This document shows, in pieces, positions 34,594 through 44,214 of a stretch of DNA of 64,000 nucleotides. This stretch comes from Caldilineaceae bacterium. Lineage in GTDB: Bacteria > Chloroflexota > Anaerolineae > Caldilineales > Caldilineaceae. The notes beneath the pieces are model-generated. The model did not search any database. It saw only the letters and a list, made by a program, of their open reading frames with translations, and had not been told where the DNA came from. Location of the stretch: positions 1 through 64,000 of the forward strand of contig WTGY01000140.1 of NCBI GenBank assembly GCA_011523365.1, given 5' to 3'. The number at the start of each line of letters is the position of its first letter. Position 1 is the first letter of the stretch. The position numbers and the translations under genes were made by a program.

Positions 34594-35800
34594 AGGTCTC
34601 AATGAGGCGCGTCAAACACCCGTCAAAGCTCCGCCCAAGCGTTCTCGCCATAGGGCCGCACGTCTGAAGATCCTCCTTGACGCCGGACCCGCAGTCCATC
34701 AGAGCGCCGGCCTCGCCCGCTATACCGAGAGCCTTGCCTCTGCACTGTGGCAGCACTGTCGCGATTCAATCGACCTGAAGCTTTTCTACAACAGTCACAG
34801 CGGCCACCAGCTCCCCTCCTCGCTCGCTCCGATTCCCACGCGCGCTTTTTCACTAGGCCAGTATCCTTGGCGGCTGGGTGTGCTCGCATGTCAACTGTTG
34901 AGGGCGCCCGTCGTGGATCGCAGACTCGGTGCAGCAGACATCTACCATGCCACCGAGCATCTGTTACCATGGACCGCGCGGCCGTCTGTCATGACCGTCC
35001 ACGATCTGATCTTCGAGCGCTATCCCCAGCACCACACTCTGGCCAATCGGACCTTCCTGCGCGTAGCGATGCCCTTGTTCGTGCGCCGCGCCGGTGCTAT
35101 CATTGCCGTGAGTAGGCACACGAAACGGGATTTACTGGAACTCTACCGTACTACTCCACACAAAGTACATGTAGTTGAAGAAGGGATCGAAGCGCGGTTC
35201 AGACCGGTCGAAAGAGAAGAAGTCCGGCTGGCGATGGAGACACACTCGATCCGGAAGCCGTATCTCCTGATGGTGGGCACGCTGGAGCCGCGCAAAAACC
35301 ACGCCCTCGCTTTTGAAGCACTTGCTCAGTTGAAGGCCGCGGGATGGCCCCATTCTCTTGTAGTCGTCGGCCGCAGCGGCTGGCTATTTGACTCTGTCCG
35401 GAGCAACGTGGAACGTCTGCAACTGGAGACTGATGTCATCTTCACCGGACGCGTTCCCGACGCAGACTTACCTGCCCTGTACAGTGGCGCCGACTGCCTC
35501 TTGATGCCCAGCCTGTACGAGGGATTCGGAATCCCCGTCCTGGAAGCAATGGCCTGTGGGACACCGGTTGTCTGCAGCAAGGTCAGCAGCCTGCCTGAGG
35601 TTGGGGGCCCGGCAGCCCGCTACATAGAATCGCTGACAGGCGAGGGCTTGGCGGATGCCGTCCTCGACGTCTTGCAGAATCCGCAGTTGGCCGAACAAAT
35701 GCGCACAGAGGGACTGAATAGAGCTGCCCGCTTCTCCTGGCGAGACGCAGCAAGGCAAACGGTAGAAGTCTACAATGCAGTTGCAGGTGTGCACCTTTAA
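34586..35800 (+). CDS. Family 4 glycosyltransferase (GT-B fold)
   Basis: The 404-residue retaining glycosyltransferase begins, after a basic 25-residue leader, with the GT-B start LKILLDAGPAVHQ. The Glycos_transf_1 domain has the MVGTLEPRKNH motif and the E-x7-E pair in YEGFGIPVLEAMACGTPV. The ATG at 34586 lies within the last bases of the DinG gene, an 8-base overlap that suggests coupling. It opens a nine-gene glycan locus running to 45363. It is related in layout to the last gene of that locus (44215-45363): both end with the same YEGFG-PVLEAMACGTPV segment. Confidence 0.9.
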   Translation: MSEGLNEARQTPVKAPPKRSRHRAARLKILLDAGPAVHQSAGLARYTESLASALWQHCRDSIDLKLFYNSHSGHQLPSSLAPIPTRAFSLGQYPWRLGVLACQLLRAPVVDRRLGAADIYHATEHLLPWTARPSVMTVHDLIFERYPQHHTLANRTFLRVAMPLFVRRAGAIIAVSRHTKRDLLELYRTTPHKVHVVEEGIEARFRPVEREEVRLAMETHSIRKPYLLMVGTLEPRKNHALAFEALAQLKAAGWPHSLVVVGRSGWLFDSVRSNVERLQLETDVIFTGRVPDADLPALYSGADCLLMPSLYEGFGIPVLEAMACGTPVVCSKVSSLPEVGGPAARYIESLTGEGLADAVLDVLQNPQLAEQMRTEGLNRAARFSWRDAARQTVEVYNAVAGVHL

Positions 35801-37043
35801 GCCGCTGCGTATTTGCCTGGTGAGCAAGGAATATCCGCCCGAAGGCAGTGGAGGTATCGCCAACTATGTCCATCTTCTGGCCCACGGCCTGGCCGAAGAA
35901 GGACATGACGTCACAGTGATTGCCGGACCTGCTGACAATGGCAGCATGACTCCCTCTAACTGCACCGCTCCACACGCGCCGGAGTTGTACCGTGTGGAAG
36001 ATCGTCGGCTCGCTCTGCCACCCCCAATCCGGCGCAAAGCACGCGGGATCTGGCGCCAACTGGAGCGAAGCTGGACCGTAGACCGCAAGATCGCTCACCT
36101 GGAACATGAACAAGGGCCATTTGACGTGGTCGAAATGCCGAACTGGGGCGCCGAGGGTCTCTGCTACAGTTTTCGTCAACGCGCCCCGCTGGTGATCCGT
36201 CTTTCTACGCCGCTTGCCCAGGTTAGTCTCCTCAAAGAAGGACCTTCGGACAGAATGGGACTTCGTCTGGCTTGTTTTTTCGAAGCTCTTCCCGCGCGGC
36301 GGGCAGCCCATATCATCGCCAACAGCCGGTTCATCGCTCAGTACTGCACTGAACTCTACAAGATACCGAATGCCGAGATGGAAGTAATTCCACATGGCGT
36401 CCCCATTCCAATTTCGCCCCCAGTGGCAAAGAATGTCAGAGAGGGGACGGTTACCGTCCTTTATGTAGGTCGACTGGAGAAACGTAAAGGGATCGACCGG
36501 CTGCTTCACGCCATTCCGAGAGTGATCCGCGAGGCCCCATGCTGCCGGTTCGTCATCGTCGGCGACGACATTGGCGAAGCGCCGCAAGGAAAGTCCTATC
36601 GCGACTACTTCGAGAGATTTGCTTCACCTGCGGCGCAGGCCGCGACGACATTTCTCGGCCATGTCGAAGAGAGTGAACTTTCATTGCTGTACGCAGACTG
36701 CGATGTCTTCGTGGCGCCATCTATTTCTGAATCATTTGGTCTGATCTATCTTGAGGCAATGGCCCGCGCCAAACCGGTAATCGCCTTCCGTACAGGAGGC
36801 GTACCCGAGGTGGTCGCCCACAAAAAGAACGGTATTCTCGTTGAGCTTGACAACGTTTCTGAACTGGCAAATGCCATCATCCAGCTGAGTGCAGATCAGG
36901 AACTGCGGCGCAAGTTTGGGCGTTGCGGATTTGAGCGCGTGCAGGCGACCTTCACTGCAAAGCGCATGGTAAAGGAGACAGTTGCCTGCTACCGGCGAAT
37001 CATTTCAGGCAACGGGAATCGCTCTTCTCATGACCTGGTGTGA
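35775..37043 (+). CDS. Family 4 glycosyltransferase (GT-B fold)
   Basis: The 422-residue glycosyltransferase starts with ICLVSKEYPPEGSGGIANY, the donor-side N-terminal motif of GT4 enzymes. It has the C-terminal nucleotide-sugar motif YVGRLEKRKGIDRL and the E-x7-E pair in SESFGLIYLEAMARAKPV. The ATG overlaps the previous gene by 26 bases. A 93-base gap without visible features follows before the flippase. Confidence 0.9.
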   Translation: MQLQVCTFKPLRICLVSKEYPPEGSGGIANYVHLLAHGLAEEGHDVTVIAGPADNGSMTPSNCTAPHAPELYRVEDRRLALPPPIRRKARGIWRQLERSWTVDRKIAHLEHEQGPFDVVEMPNWGAEGLCYSFRQRAPLVIRLSTPLAQVSLLKEGPSDRMGLRLACFFEALPARRAAHIIANSRFIAQYCTELYKIPNAEMEVIPHGVPIPISPPVAKNVREGTVTVLYVGRLEKRKGIDRLLHAIPRVIREAPCCRFVIVGDDIGEAPQGKSYRDYFERFASPAAQAATTFLGHVEESELSLLYADCDVFVAPSISESFGLIYLEAMARAKPVIAFRTGGVPEVVAHKKNGILVELDNVSELANAIIQLSADQELRRKFGRCGFERVQATFTAKRMVKETVACYRRIISGNGNRSSHDLV

Positions 37044-37136
37044 AACTGGTCCGGCCTCCCCTTTCAGCCTCTGAATGCTGCTGACAGTGGGGCACGATTC
37101 TTCCTGAACTGAGCCTCTTCGCCTGATTTCAATTCC

Positions 37137-38645
37137 ATGAGCGTCTATCAGACCATTGTCAGGAACACATATTGGAGCGCTCTGAGTACAGTTGGTGGTC
37201 TCGTGATGGGAGTGATCACCAATATTGTCATTGCTCGCGCTCTCGGCGCTCCGTTGCTTGGCCGGTACAACTACTGGCTGTGGTTGATAGGTCTCCTCGC
37301 CCTGATCGCCTCCCCAGGTCTTCCGGGGGCCATGACCAAATTCGGAGCCGAGTATCTGGGCCGGGAAGAGAGAGAATCCGCTTCCGCCATATTCGCCAGG
37401 CTTCTGCGCATAGAACTGGTCCTGGGTGCCCTGGTGGGGGGCACCGTACTGGTCTTTTCGTTGCTCGTCCCCGCCAGCGACACCGCCGCTCTGGCCCTTG
37501 TCGCCTTCTCGGTCCTGCTCGTCGTGGTGGAGGTCTTCTTTCAGGCCGCGGCCAAGGGCGCACAGGACTTTCGCGTCTTCAGCCAGGCCAGCCTGATAGG
37601 AGGTTTTCTCTACGCGGTTGCCGCGATAACGATCGTCTCATTTGGCTACGGGATTTACCCGCTCCTGATCGCTTACATTGGGAGGCGTATTCTCACTATC
37701 CTCCTAATCGGCTGGAAGCTGCCGGCGCACTATACGCTTCAGGGATCACCTGCGCCAGCGCTCCCGCCCGAGCTGCGCCAGCGCATAATCCGCTACAGTC
37801 GGGACATCGTCCTCATCTTCGCCACCAGCACCATTCCCTACGAGCGATTTGGCGTATTCTTTCTCAAACTGTTTGCTACAGACGTTGATATCGCCTTCTA
37901 TAGCCAGTCCTTTGACTTGGCAATGAAGTCGATGGCCATTCCCGCAATCTTCACCGCCACGCTGCTCCCTACCTTCGCGTCGCTTCAAGGACAGAACGAT
38001 GTCGAACGCATCGGCCGCGTCTACCTTTCGTCCAATCGCATCGCAGCCGCAGTCGCCATGCCAATCGGGCTGGGAGGCGCCGCGGTCGCCGCTTCGGTCG
38101 CCCTCCTGTACGGTCCGGACTTCCTTGGTATGACCCCCATTCTTGCTATATTCTTTATCGGCAACATAGGTGGTTCCATCGCTTCCGTTAGCGTAGCAAT
38201 GCTATACAGTGCGGAGGAACAGAACTACATGGTCCGTCTGAACGCGGTAGTGGCGCTCTTCAACATAGTTCTCTCATTGCTTCTTGTTCCAGCCCTTGGG
38301 GCAACCGGGGCCGCCCTCGCCACCTGCGGCTGCCAGACGGTATCCAGCGCCATGTGCATTGCCCACGCTGCGCGGCGCCTGCAAGTGGAACTCCCCTTTC
38401 GCATCCTGGGCCGTGTCTTCTTTGCAGCCCTGTCTGCCGCAATCGCAGCATGGCTCATCAGCACTTGGCTGGGCGGACTTGTGGTTGCGGTCGCCGCGGC
38501 GGTCCTGATTTACCCAGTTATGCTGAGAACTTTCGCAGCCTTGGATACTTCAGATCAAGAACTGCTAACCCGTCTCAGCCAGCACGTTCCCCAGAGCTTG
38601 GCCCCGGCCTACCAGGGCCTTGTACAGTTCCTCGTACGCAGCTAA
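37137..38645 (+). CDS. Oligosaccharide flippase (MOP superfamily, Wzx-like)
   Basis: The 502-residue integral membrane protein appears to have 12-14 hydrophobic segments spread along its length. The polysaccharide_synt N-terminal signature is present (ARALGAPLLGRYNYWLWLIG). The family translocates lipid-linked glycans across the membrane. Lying inside eight glycosyltransferase genes, it most likely exports the glycan they assemble. No Wzy polymerase, chain-length regulator or ligase is obvious in the window. Confidence 0.9.
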   Translation: MSVYQTIVRNTYWSALSTVGGLVMGVITNIVIARALGAPLLGRYNYWLWLIGLLALIASPGLPGAMTKFGAEYLGREERESASAIFARLLRIELVLGALVGGTVLVFSLLVPASDTAALALVAFSVLLVVVEVFFQAAAKGAQDFRVFSQASLIGGFLYAVAAITIVSFGYGIYPLLIAYIGRRILTILLIGWKLPAHYTLQGSPAPALPPELRQRIIRYSRDIVLIFATSTIPYERFGVFFLKLFATDVDIAFYSQSFDLAMKSMAIPAIFTATLLPTFASLQGQNDVERIGRVYLSSNRIAAAVAMPIGLGGAAVAASVALLYGPDFLGMTPILAIFFIGNIGGSIASVSVAMLYSAEEQNYMVRLNAVVALFNIVLSLLLVPALGATGAALATCGCQTVSSAMCIAHAARRLQVELPFRILGRVFFAALSAAIAAWLISTWLGGLVVAVAAAVLIYPVMLRTFAALDTSDQELLTRLSQHVPQSLAPAYQGLVQFLVRS

Positions 38646-38648
38646 GCA

Positions 38649-39563
38649 ATGTCTGACTGTCCTTACTGGTCGATCATAGTTCCCACCTACCAACGCGAAC
38701 AGGTCCTGTGCGAAACAATCGAATATCTTCTCCAACTCTCATATCCGCGTTACGAACTGCTGGTCATCGACCAGACTCAAGATCACGAACCGTCGACTGA
38801 ACAGTTCATTCTCGATTGCCAGACACGTTTTCCAGACCGTTTTCGCTGGCACTTCGTCCCAAAGGCCAATCTACCCCATGCGCGCAACGTAGGCGCGAAG
38901 CTGGCCAAAGGCAGTTATCTCCTCTACTGCGACGATGACATCATTCCACCTGTAAATCTGATCGAGCTGCACATGGAAAATCTGCAGCGTCCCGGTATCG
39001 GCGCAGCCACCGGTGGCGTCCATGTGGAAACGAAGAAGCAGCCCCCTCAGCCCAGACCGCTTGTCATCCAGCCCGATGGCAGAATGCGCGCTTACTGGCA
39101 TCACGAAGTTCCCAAAGGGACTACCGATAGCCTGCGGGGCGGCAATATGTCCATGGGTCGCCAGCTGGCTATCGATGTCGGCCTGTTCGACGAAGGATAC
39201 ATTGGCCGTGCCAACGGCGAAGAGACCGACTTCTCACTGCGGATTCTGCGTCGAGGCTACCAGATCGCATACGACCCTGCCGCCGCCATCGTACATCTGG
39301 GTCACCCGAGCGGCGGCTCGCGCGCCGGCAAGGACAGAGATGAGGGCCAGTATTACTTCGAGTCCCACCACAACAACGCCTACTGCTTCGCCAAGAACTT
39401 CCAGCAGCGCTATCTGCCCTGGTTCCTCAAAAGGGAACTGGGCTGGATACTCATTAAGCAGGCAATCATCCAAAAGCATCTGGAGCGGACAATTCCTTCG
39501 CTACGCGGCCTTTGGCGCGGATATTGGGCCGGTTTGCGGAAGCGAAAGCACCGGACGCCGTGA
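38649..39563 (+). CDS. Family 2 glycosyltransferase (GT-A fold)
   Basis: The 304-residue inverting glycosyltransferase has the GT-A start SIIVPTYQREQVLCETI, the metal/nucleotide-binding acidic cluster YCDDDIIPP near residue 98 and the acceptor-side GEETDFSLRILRRGY. It starts 3 bases after the flippase stop, and its own stop overlaps the next gene's GTG. It is the only GT-A enzyme in the cluster. Confidence 0.9.
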   Translation: MSDCPYWSIIVPTYQREQVLCETIEYLLQLSYPRYELLVIDQTQDHEPSTEQFILDCQTRFPDRFRWHFVPKANLPHARNVGAKLAKGSYLLYCDDDIIPPVNLIELHMENLQRPGIGAATGGVHVETKKQPPQPRPLVIQPDGRMRAYWHHEVPKGTTDSLRGGNMSMGRQLAIDVGLFDEGYIGRANGEETDFSLRILRRGYQIAYDPAAAIVHLGHPSGGSRAGKDRDEGQYYFESHHNNAYCFAKNFQQRYLPWFLKRELGWILIKQAIIQKHLERTIPSLRGLWRGYWAGLRKRKHRTP

Positions 39564-40654
39564 AGATCGCCGTACTTTCCTCCCACCTGCCCTCGCCTGA
39601 CCGCGCCAAGACAGGTGGCGTGGCCTATGTAGCCCACAGACAGGCTAATGCTCTGGCGCAACGCGGCCACAACGTGACGGTCTTCACAGCCGATGAACGG
39701 CCACCGGATGCTTGCTACCAGGTGCGAAGAGTCCTTTTTGCGCGCCCTGCAAACCCATTTCGCGCCTGGCTATGGATATGGCAACTGGCCTTTCGCTACA
39801 GCAGGCAGGACTTCAGCGGCTTCGACATCATCCACGCCCATGGCAACAACGCCCTGATCCGAATGGGGGGTCGCCCACTGGTGAGAACGCTTCACGGGGC
39901 CTCCTTGGCCGAAGCAATTCATGCGCCCACGTGGAAAAGGCGGATGTGGTACCTGTCCCTGACCCCCGTTGAACGATGGGAAGCGTCGAGGGCCTCAAAG
40001 GTCGTGGCTGTCAGTGCCCGCACAGGGCAATTCGTGCAAGGCATCGACCATGTCATTCCCAACTCAGTAGACACTGAAGTCTTCTGCCCTGGACCCAATC
40101 TGAACCATCAACATCGGCATAACCATCCCGCAATTCTCTTTGTCGGAACCCTGTCCGGACGCAAGCGAGGGCAGATGCTGTTCGACCTGTTCCAGAACCA
40201 GATTCGACCTGCCCTGCCCAGGGCGGAGCTATGGATAGTGGCCGAGCGTGACCTCCAAGCTCCCGGCGTAGTCTGCTTTGTGAACCCGGACGAGAGAGCC
40301 CTGGCCAATCTATATCGCCGTGCCTGGGTCTTCTGCTTGCCCAGCACCTATGAAGGCTTCGGCATTCCCTATATTGAAGCGATGGCCTGCGGCACGCCCG
40401 TCGTTGCCACGCCAAACGCCGGCGCGCGCGAGCTGCTTGAAGAAGGCAAATGGGGAATCCTGGCCCAACCGTTCGAGCTGGGATCAACTCTTCTGTCTCT
40501 TCTGAACGATCCACACAGGCGACGTTCTCTGGCACAACGTGGAGTTCAGCGCGCCAAGGCTTTCGCACAGGACCGGGTAGTAGACGCTTACGAAGAGCTC
40601 TTCGCCACCATGGTCAACAGCAAGAGTCAACACAATGAAGGCCGGGGGGCGTGA
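39560..40654 (+). CDS. Family 4 glycosyltransferase (GT-B fold)
   Basis: The 364-residue glycosyltransferase starts KIAVLSSHLPSPDRAKTGGV. A nucleotide-sugar site ILFVGTLSGRKRG and the E-x7-E pair in YEGFGIPYIEAMACGTPV are present. The start is a GTG that overlaps the previous TGA as GTGA; 16 extra residues upstream in the open frame lie inside the previous gene and are unlikely to be used. The 4-base overlaps on both sides imply tight translational coupling. Confidence 0.88.
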   Translation: MKIAVLSSHLPSPDRAKTGGVAYVAHRQANALAQRGHNVTVFTADERPPDACYQVRRVLFARPANPFRAWLWIWQLAFRYSRQDFSGFDIIHAHGNNALIRMGGRPLVRTLHGASLAEAIHAPTWKRRMWYLSLTPVERWEASRASKVVAVSARTGQFVQGIDHVIPNSVDTEVFCPGPNLNHQHRHNHPAILFVGTLSGRKRGQMLFDLFQNQIRPALPRAELWIVAERDLQAPGVVCFVNPDERALANLYRRAWVFCLPSTYEGFGIPYIEAMACGTPVVATPNAGARELLEEGKWGILAQPFELGSTLLSLLNDPHRRRSLAQRGVQRAKAFAQDRVVDAYEELFATMVNSKSQHNEGRGA

Positions 40655-41826
40655 AAGACTCTCCCATGTCGACGCGGCCTTCATTCGCATCCCACACACC
40701 TCGCCCCGAAATTGCACTGCTTACACTTGAATTCCCTCCCCGCATCGGTGGCATGCAGCAGTATCTCTTCGAACTATGCAGACGCCTCGGACACGAATGT
40801 AAACTCACCGTTGTACATCCGACCGGCGTCCCGTCACAATTCACCGGAGAACCATTTCAACTGGTCTCTTTCGCAAAAGATGGCAGCGGCCATACATCGA
40901 GTCGCACGCAATCCTTTTATCCGCCGGGCTCCGGCTTGCGAACAGTCTGGCGCCTCGCCCGCCAGTTAGCGAGACTGCGTCCCCACCTCACCATAGTCGG
41001 CCACGCACACCCCCGCCTTCTACTCCCCGCGGCAATGCGCAGGGGGCGGTACATAGCCTTGGCGTACGGCAATGACTTCGAAGCGGCGCAGTTGCGCTGG
41101 CACGCCCCCTTCTACAATCGTCTTCTCGCACGCGCTCACTCCGTGGTGACAATCTCACGCGCCAACGCACAACGTCTGCAGGATCTAGGCCTGCCTGCTC
41201 CCGAGATACTTTATCCCGGAACCCATCCGCATCGATTTGTCCCGCCTGTTTCACCTCACACAGGACCTCCAGTACTCCTCACCGTGGCACGACTTGTGCC
41301 CCGCAAAGGAATCGACACCGTTCTTCAAGCGTTGCCTCCACTTCTCGATCGGTCTCCCGACCTGCAATACTGGATCGTAGGCGACGGCCCCGCACGTGCA
41401 TCCCTTGCGCACCAGTCCCAGGAACTGGGACTCAAGCATGCAGTGCGCTTCATGGATAGCGTATCCGACTCCGAGCTCCCTGACATATACCGCCGCGCCA
41501 CTGTATTTGTAATGCCTTCACGAGCAGACTATCATGCCGGTAGCGTCGAGGGCTTTGGCATCGTCTACCTTGAGGCCAGCGCCAGCGGCCTGCCCGTGGT
41601 CGCAGCGCGCAGCCGCGGAGCCGCCGAAGCCGTGCTCGAAAACCAAACAGGGCTCCTCGTCCATCCTGATGACCCTCAGACGCTGGCGCATGCACTTCTG
41701 CGCCTGCTAAATGACCCGGCGTTGAGGCAACGCATGGGCCGCGCCGGCCGCCGCTGGGTCGAGCGCGAAATGAATTGGGACCGTGCTGGCAGGCAGTTCC
41801 TGTCCATCATAGAACGCGCCCTATGA
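40651..41826 (+). CDS. Family 4 glycosyltransferase (GT-B fold)
   Basis: The 391-residue glycosyltransferase has a start region EIALLTLEFPPRIGGMQQYL, the TVARLVPRKGIDTVL motif and the pair in VEGFGIVYLEASASGLPV. GTG at 40651 overlaps the previous stop as GTGA. An ATG at 40666 is also possible and would lose five residues. The next gene begins with an ATGA overlap. Confidence 0.88.
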   Translation: MKDSPMSTRPSFASHTPRPEIALLTLEFPPRIGGMQQYLFELCRRLGHECKLTVVHPTGVPSQFTGEPFQLVSFAKDGSGHTSSRTQSFYPPGSGLRTVWRLARQLARLRPHLTIVGHAHPRLLLPAAMRRGRYIALAYGNDFEAAQLRWHAPFYNRLLARAHSVVTISRANAQRLQDLGLPAPEILYPGTHPHRFVPPVSPHTGPPVLLTVARLVPRKGIDTVLQALPPLLDRSPDLQYWIVGDGPARASLAHQSQELGLKHAVRFMDSVSDSELPDIYRRATVFVMPSRADYHAGSVEGFGIVYLEASASGLPVVAARSRGAAEAVLENQTGLLVHPDDPQTLAHALLRLLNDPALRQRMGRAGRRWVEREMNWDRAGRQFLSIIERAL

Positions 41827-42983
41827 CACCACGCTCCATACTCTTCGTAGACCACGCAGATGCCCTCGGTGGAGCAGAACAAAGCCTGCTCCTCCTCATG
41901 ACCTACCTGGACCGCTCTCGATGGCAGCCTCAACTGGTTGCGCCCCCCGGTCAGCTTGCCGGAGAGGCGGTGGCGGCAGGTATTCCAGTACACGTCCAGC
42001 CGCTGCCGCGACTCCGCGGCTCCTCCCGTAGTCTGCTCGATCTGTGGAAACAGGCCCGGTGCATTTCGCAAACTGCCCGCGAAATCGGCGCAGCACTGAT
42101 ACACAGCAATACAGTACGCGCCACCGCCTACGCCTCCTTTGCCGCCCGGCTCGCGTCGATTCCCCTGGTCTGGCACATGCGCGACTTCTGGCTTTCGGAG
42201 ACCGAACCAGCCGCCAAATGGTCCGACCGTCTGGGCAAGTACCTCTTCTGCAGCACGGCCGGCCGCGTCGTCACCAATTCACGTGCAGTCGCCGCGCACC
42301 TGCCCTGCGCCAAGAGTGCGTCAGTCCTTCACAACGGAATCGACCTTTCTCACTTCGACCCGGCCCAATACACAGCTGACAATAGGGCCGACATCTGCAA
42401 TGCGGCCGGCTTCCCCCTCGATGCTCCTATTGTCGGCATGATCGGCAGAACTCGACCCTGGAAAGGGCAGGACGCATTCCTGCAAATGGCAGGCCAGCTC
42501 ACCGCCGCCGTACCGGACTGTCACTTCCTGATCGTTGGCGGTGACCCGTTTGGCGTGCAGGACGACTACGAGGCTCGCCTGCTTGAACTTCGTTCCCAGC
42601 CCGGCCTGGAAGGCCGCGTGCACTGGACAGGCCAGCTCGCCGACGTGCGTCCGCCTCTTGCGGCAATGGATCTGTTCGTCCATCCTGGCGCGCCCGAGCC
42701 TTTCGGCCTCGTCAACATCGAGGCCATGGCCATGGGCAAACCGGTCGTCGCCTTCGGACACGGCGCTCTCCCGGAAATCGTATTGCACGAAGAAACCGGC
42801 CTCCTCGCCCAACCCGGCGACACGGCCGCTCTGACCGCATCCGTCTCGCGACTGCTGAGAGATCCCGTACTGTCCCGAAGCATGGGTCGGGCAGGCCGAC
42901 TTCGCGTCCAGGAACACTTCCGAATCGAACGCACTGTTAACCAGCTCGAAGAGCTCTATCAGAAGCTGGTCGAGAGCGAGTAG
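41823..42983 (+). CDS. Family 4 glycosyltransferase (GT-B fold)
   Basis: The 386-residue glycosyltransferase has an N-terminal segment ILFVDHADALGGAEQSLL, the donor motif IGRTRPWKGQDAFL and the pair in PEPFGLVNIEAMAMGKPV. ATG overlaps the previous TGA (ATGA). This is the third gene in a row joined by a 4-base overlap. It is followed by 44 bases before the next glycosyltransferase. Confidence 0.9.
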   Translation: MTPRSILFVDHADALGGAEQSLLLLMTYLDRSRWQPQLVAPPGQLAGEAVAAGIPVHVQPLPRLRGSSRSLLDLWKQARCISQTAREIGAALIHSNTVRATAYASFAARLASIPLVWHMRDFWLSETEPAAKWSDRLGKYLFCSTAGRVVTNSRAVAAHLPCAKSASVLHNGIDLSHFDPAQYTADNRADICNAAGFPLDAPIVGMIGRTRPWKGQDAFLQMAGQLTAAVPDCHFLIVGGDPFGVQDDYEARLLELRSQPGLEGRVHWTGQLADVRPPLAAMDLFVHPGAPEPFGLVNIEAMAMGKPVVAFGHGALPEIVLHEETGLLAQPGDTAALTASVSRLLRDPVLSRSMGRAGRLRVQEHFRIERTVNQLEELYQKLVESE

Positions 42984-43027
42984 AAAATGTCCAGACCCTT
43001 TGTCGCGAGCGGCTGGCGAAACGTCCA

Positions 43028-44152
43028 ATGAAAGTTCTACTGCTGTACAAGGACTACCACCCGGTCGTCGGCGGCATCGAGAACCACATCCGCCTGCTTG
43101 CCCGGGGCCTGCGCAATGAAGGAGTCGACGCTCGCGTTCTCGTCACAAACACCGGGCCGGCTACCCAGCGCCAAACCATCGACGGTGTCCCCGTGACCAA
43201 GACGGGACGCCAATCCACAATCCTGTCCACGCCCATCAGCCTGCCCTTTTTCGTGGAGCTGCGCCGCCAGACGGCGACAGTCGACCTCGTCCACCTCCAC
43301 GCGCCCTATCCTCTTGCCGAACTCGCCCAATTCGTGCTGGGACGCGCAAAGCCAACCGTGATCAGCTATCACAGCGACATCGTTCGCCAGAAAAAGACGG
43401 GAAGACTCTACGCGCCTTTCTTCAAAAAGGTCCTGCAACGCGCCGCACTGATCGCCGCCTCCAGCCCTGCCTACATTGAGTCTTCCCCCTTCTTGCTGGA
43501 CGTGCGCCAGAAGTGCCGCGTCATCCACTATGGCATCGAAACCAAACGCTATGAGGAAACCGCGCAGGTTCGCGGTGACGCAGAAAGCCTGCGCAACAAA
43601 TACGGTGACCTGCCTCTCCTGCTCTTCATCGGCCGCCTCCGCCACTACAAGGGAGTCGATGTGCTCATTCAGGCCATGCACCGCATCCGCGCCCGGCTGC
43701 TGATTATCGGGACCGGTCCAATGCAGGAGGCGTGGCAGAACCTGGCCCATACGCAAAACCTGGCCGAAAAAGTCTTCTTCTTGGGTGACGCTTCAGATAA
43801 AGAAACTCTCGCCGCGCGTTACGCCGCCGACCTGTTCGTACTACCCTCCACCAATCGCGCCGAGGCACTGGGAATCGTGCAGCTTGAGGCCATGGCCTGT
43901 GGCCTGCCCGTAGTCTGTACGGAGCTCGGAACCGGCACATCATACGTCAACCGCGACGGCGTGACCGGCCTGGTTGTGCCTCCCAACGACCCGAACGCCC
44001 TGGCCGCGGCAATCAACAAGCTGCTCGCTGCCCCGGCGATGCGCGCCAAGATGGGAGCCGAAGGACGCATGCGAGTGCGACATGAGTTCTCATTTGGCAC
44101 CATGACTAATTCAACAATCTCCTTTTACCAGGATGCCCTGAGCGAGCGATGA
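43028..44152 (+). CDS. Family 4 glycosyltransferase (GT-B fold)
   Basis: The 374-residue glycosyltransferase begins KVLLLYKDYHPVVGGIENHI. The C-terminal domain has FIGRLRHYKGVDVLI and RAEALGIVQLEAMACGLPV, where the first glutamate of the pair sits in AEALG rather than the EGFG form of its neighbours. The sequence of the substrate-facing N-terminal half (HLHAPYPLAELAQ, SYHSDIVRQKKTG) resembles mannosyl- or glucosyltransferases, but donor and acceptor are unknown. Confidence 0.9.
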   Translation: MKVLLLYKDYHPVVGGIENHIRLLARGLRNEGVDARVLVTNTGPATQRQTIDGVPVTKTGRQSTILSTPISLPFFVELRRQTATVDLVHLHAPYPLAELAQFVLGRAKPTVISYHSDIVRQKKTGRLYAPFFKKVLQRAALIAASSPAYIESSPFLLDVRQKCRVIHYGIETKRYEETAQVRGDAESLRNKYGDLPLLLFIGRLRHYKGVDVLIQAMHRIRARLLIIGTGPMQEAWQNLAHTQNLAEKVFFLGDASDKETLAARYAADLFVLPSTNRAEALGIVQLEAMACGLPVVCTELGTGTSYVNRDGVTGLVVPPNDPNALAAAINKLLAAPAMRAKMGAEGRMRVRHEFSFGTMTNSTISFYQDALSER

Positions 44153-44214
44153 GAGCAGCCCGTAAATGTAATTCTCTCATTCCTCTCTTCTAACCGCTCT
44201 CTTCCCGCCTTCCA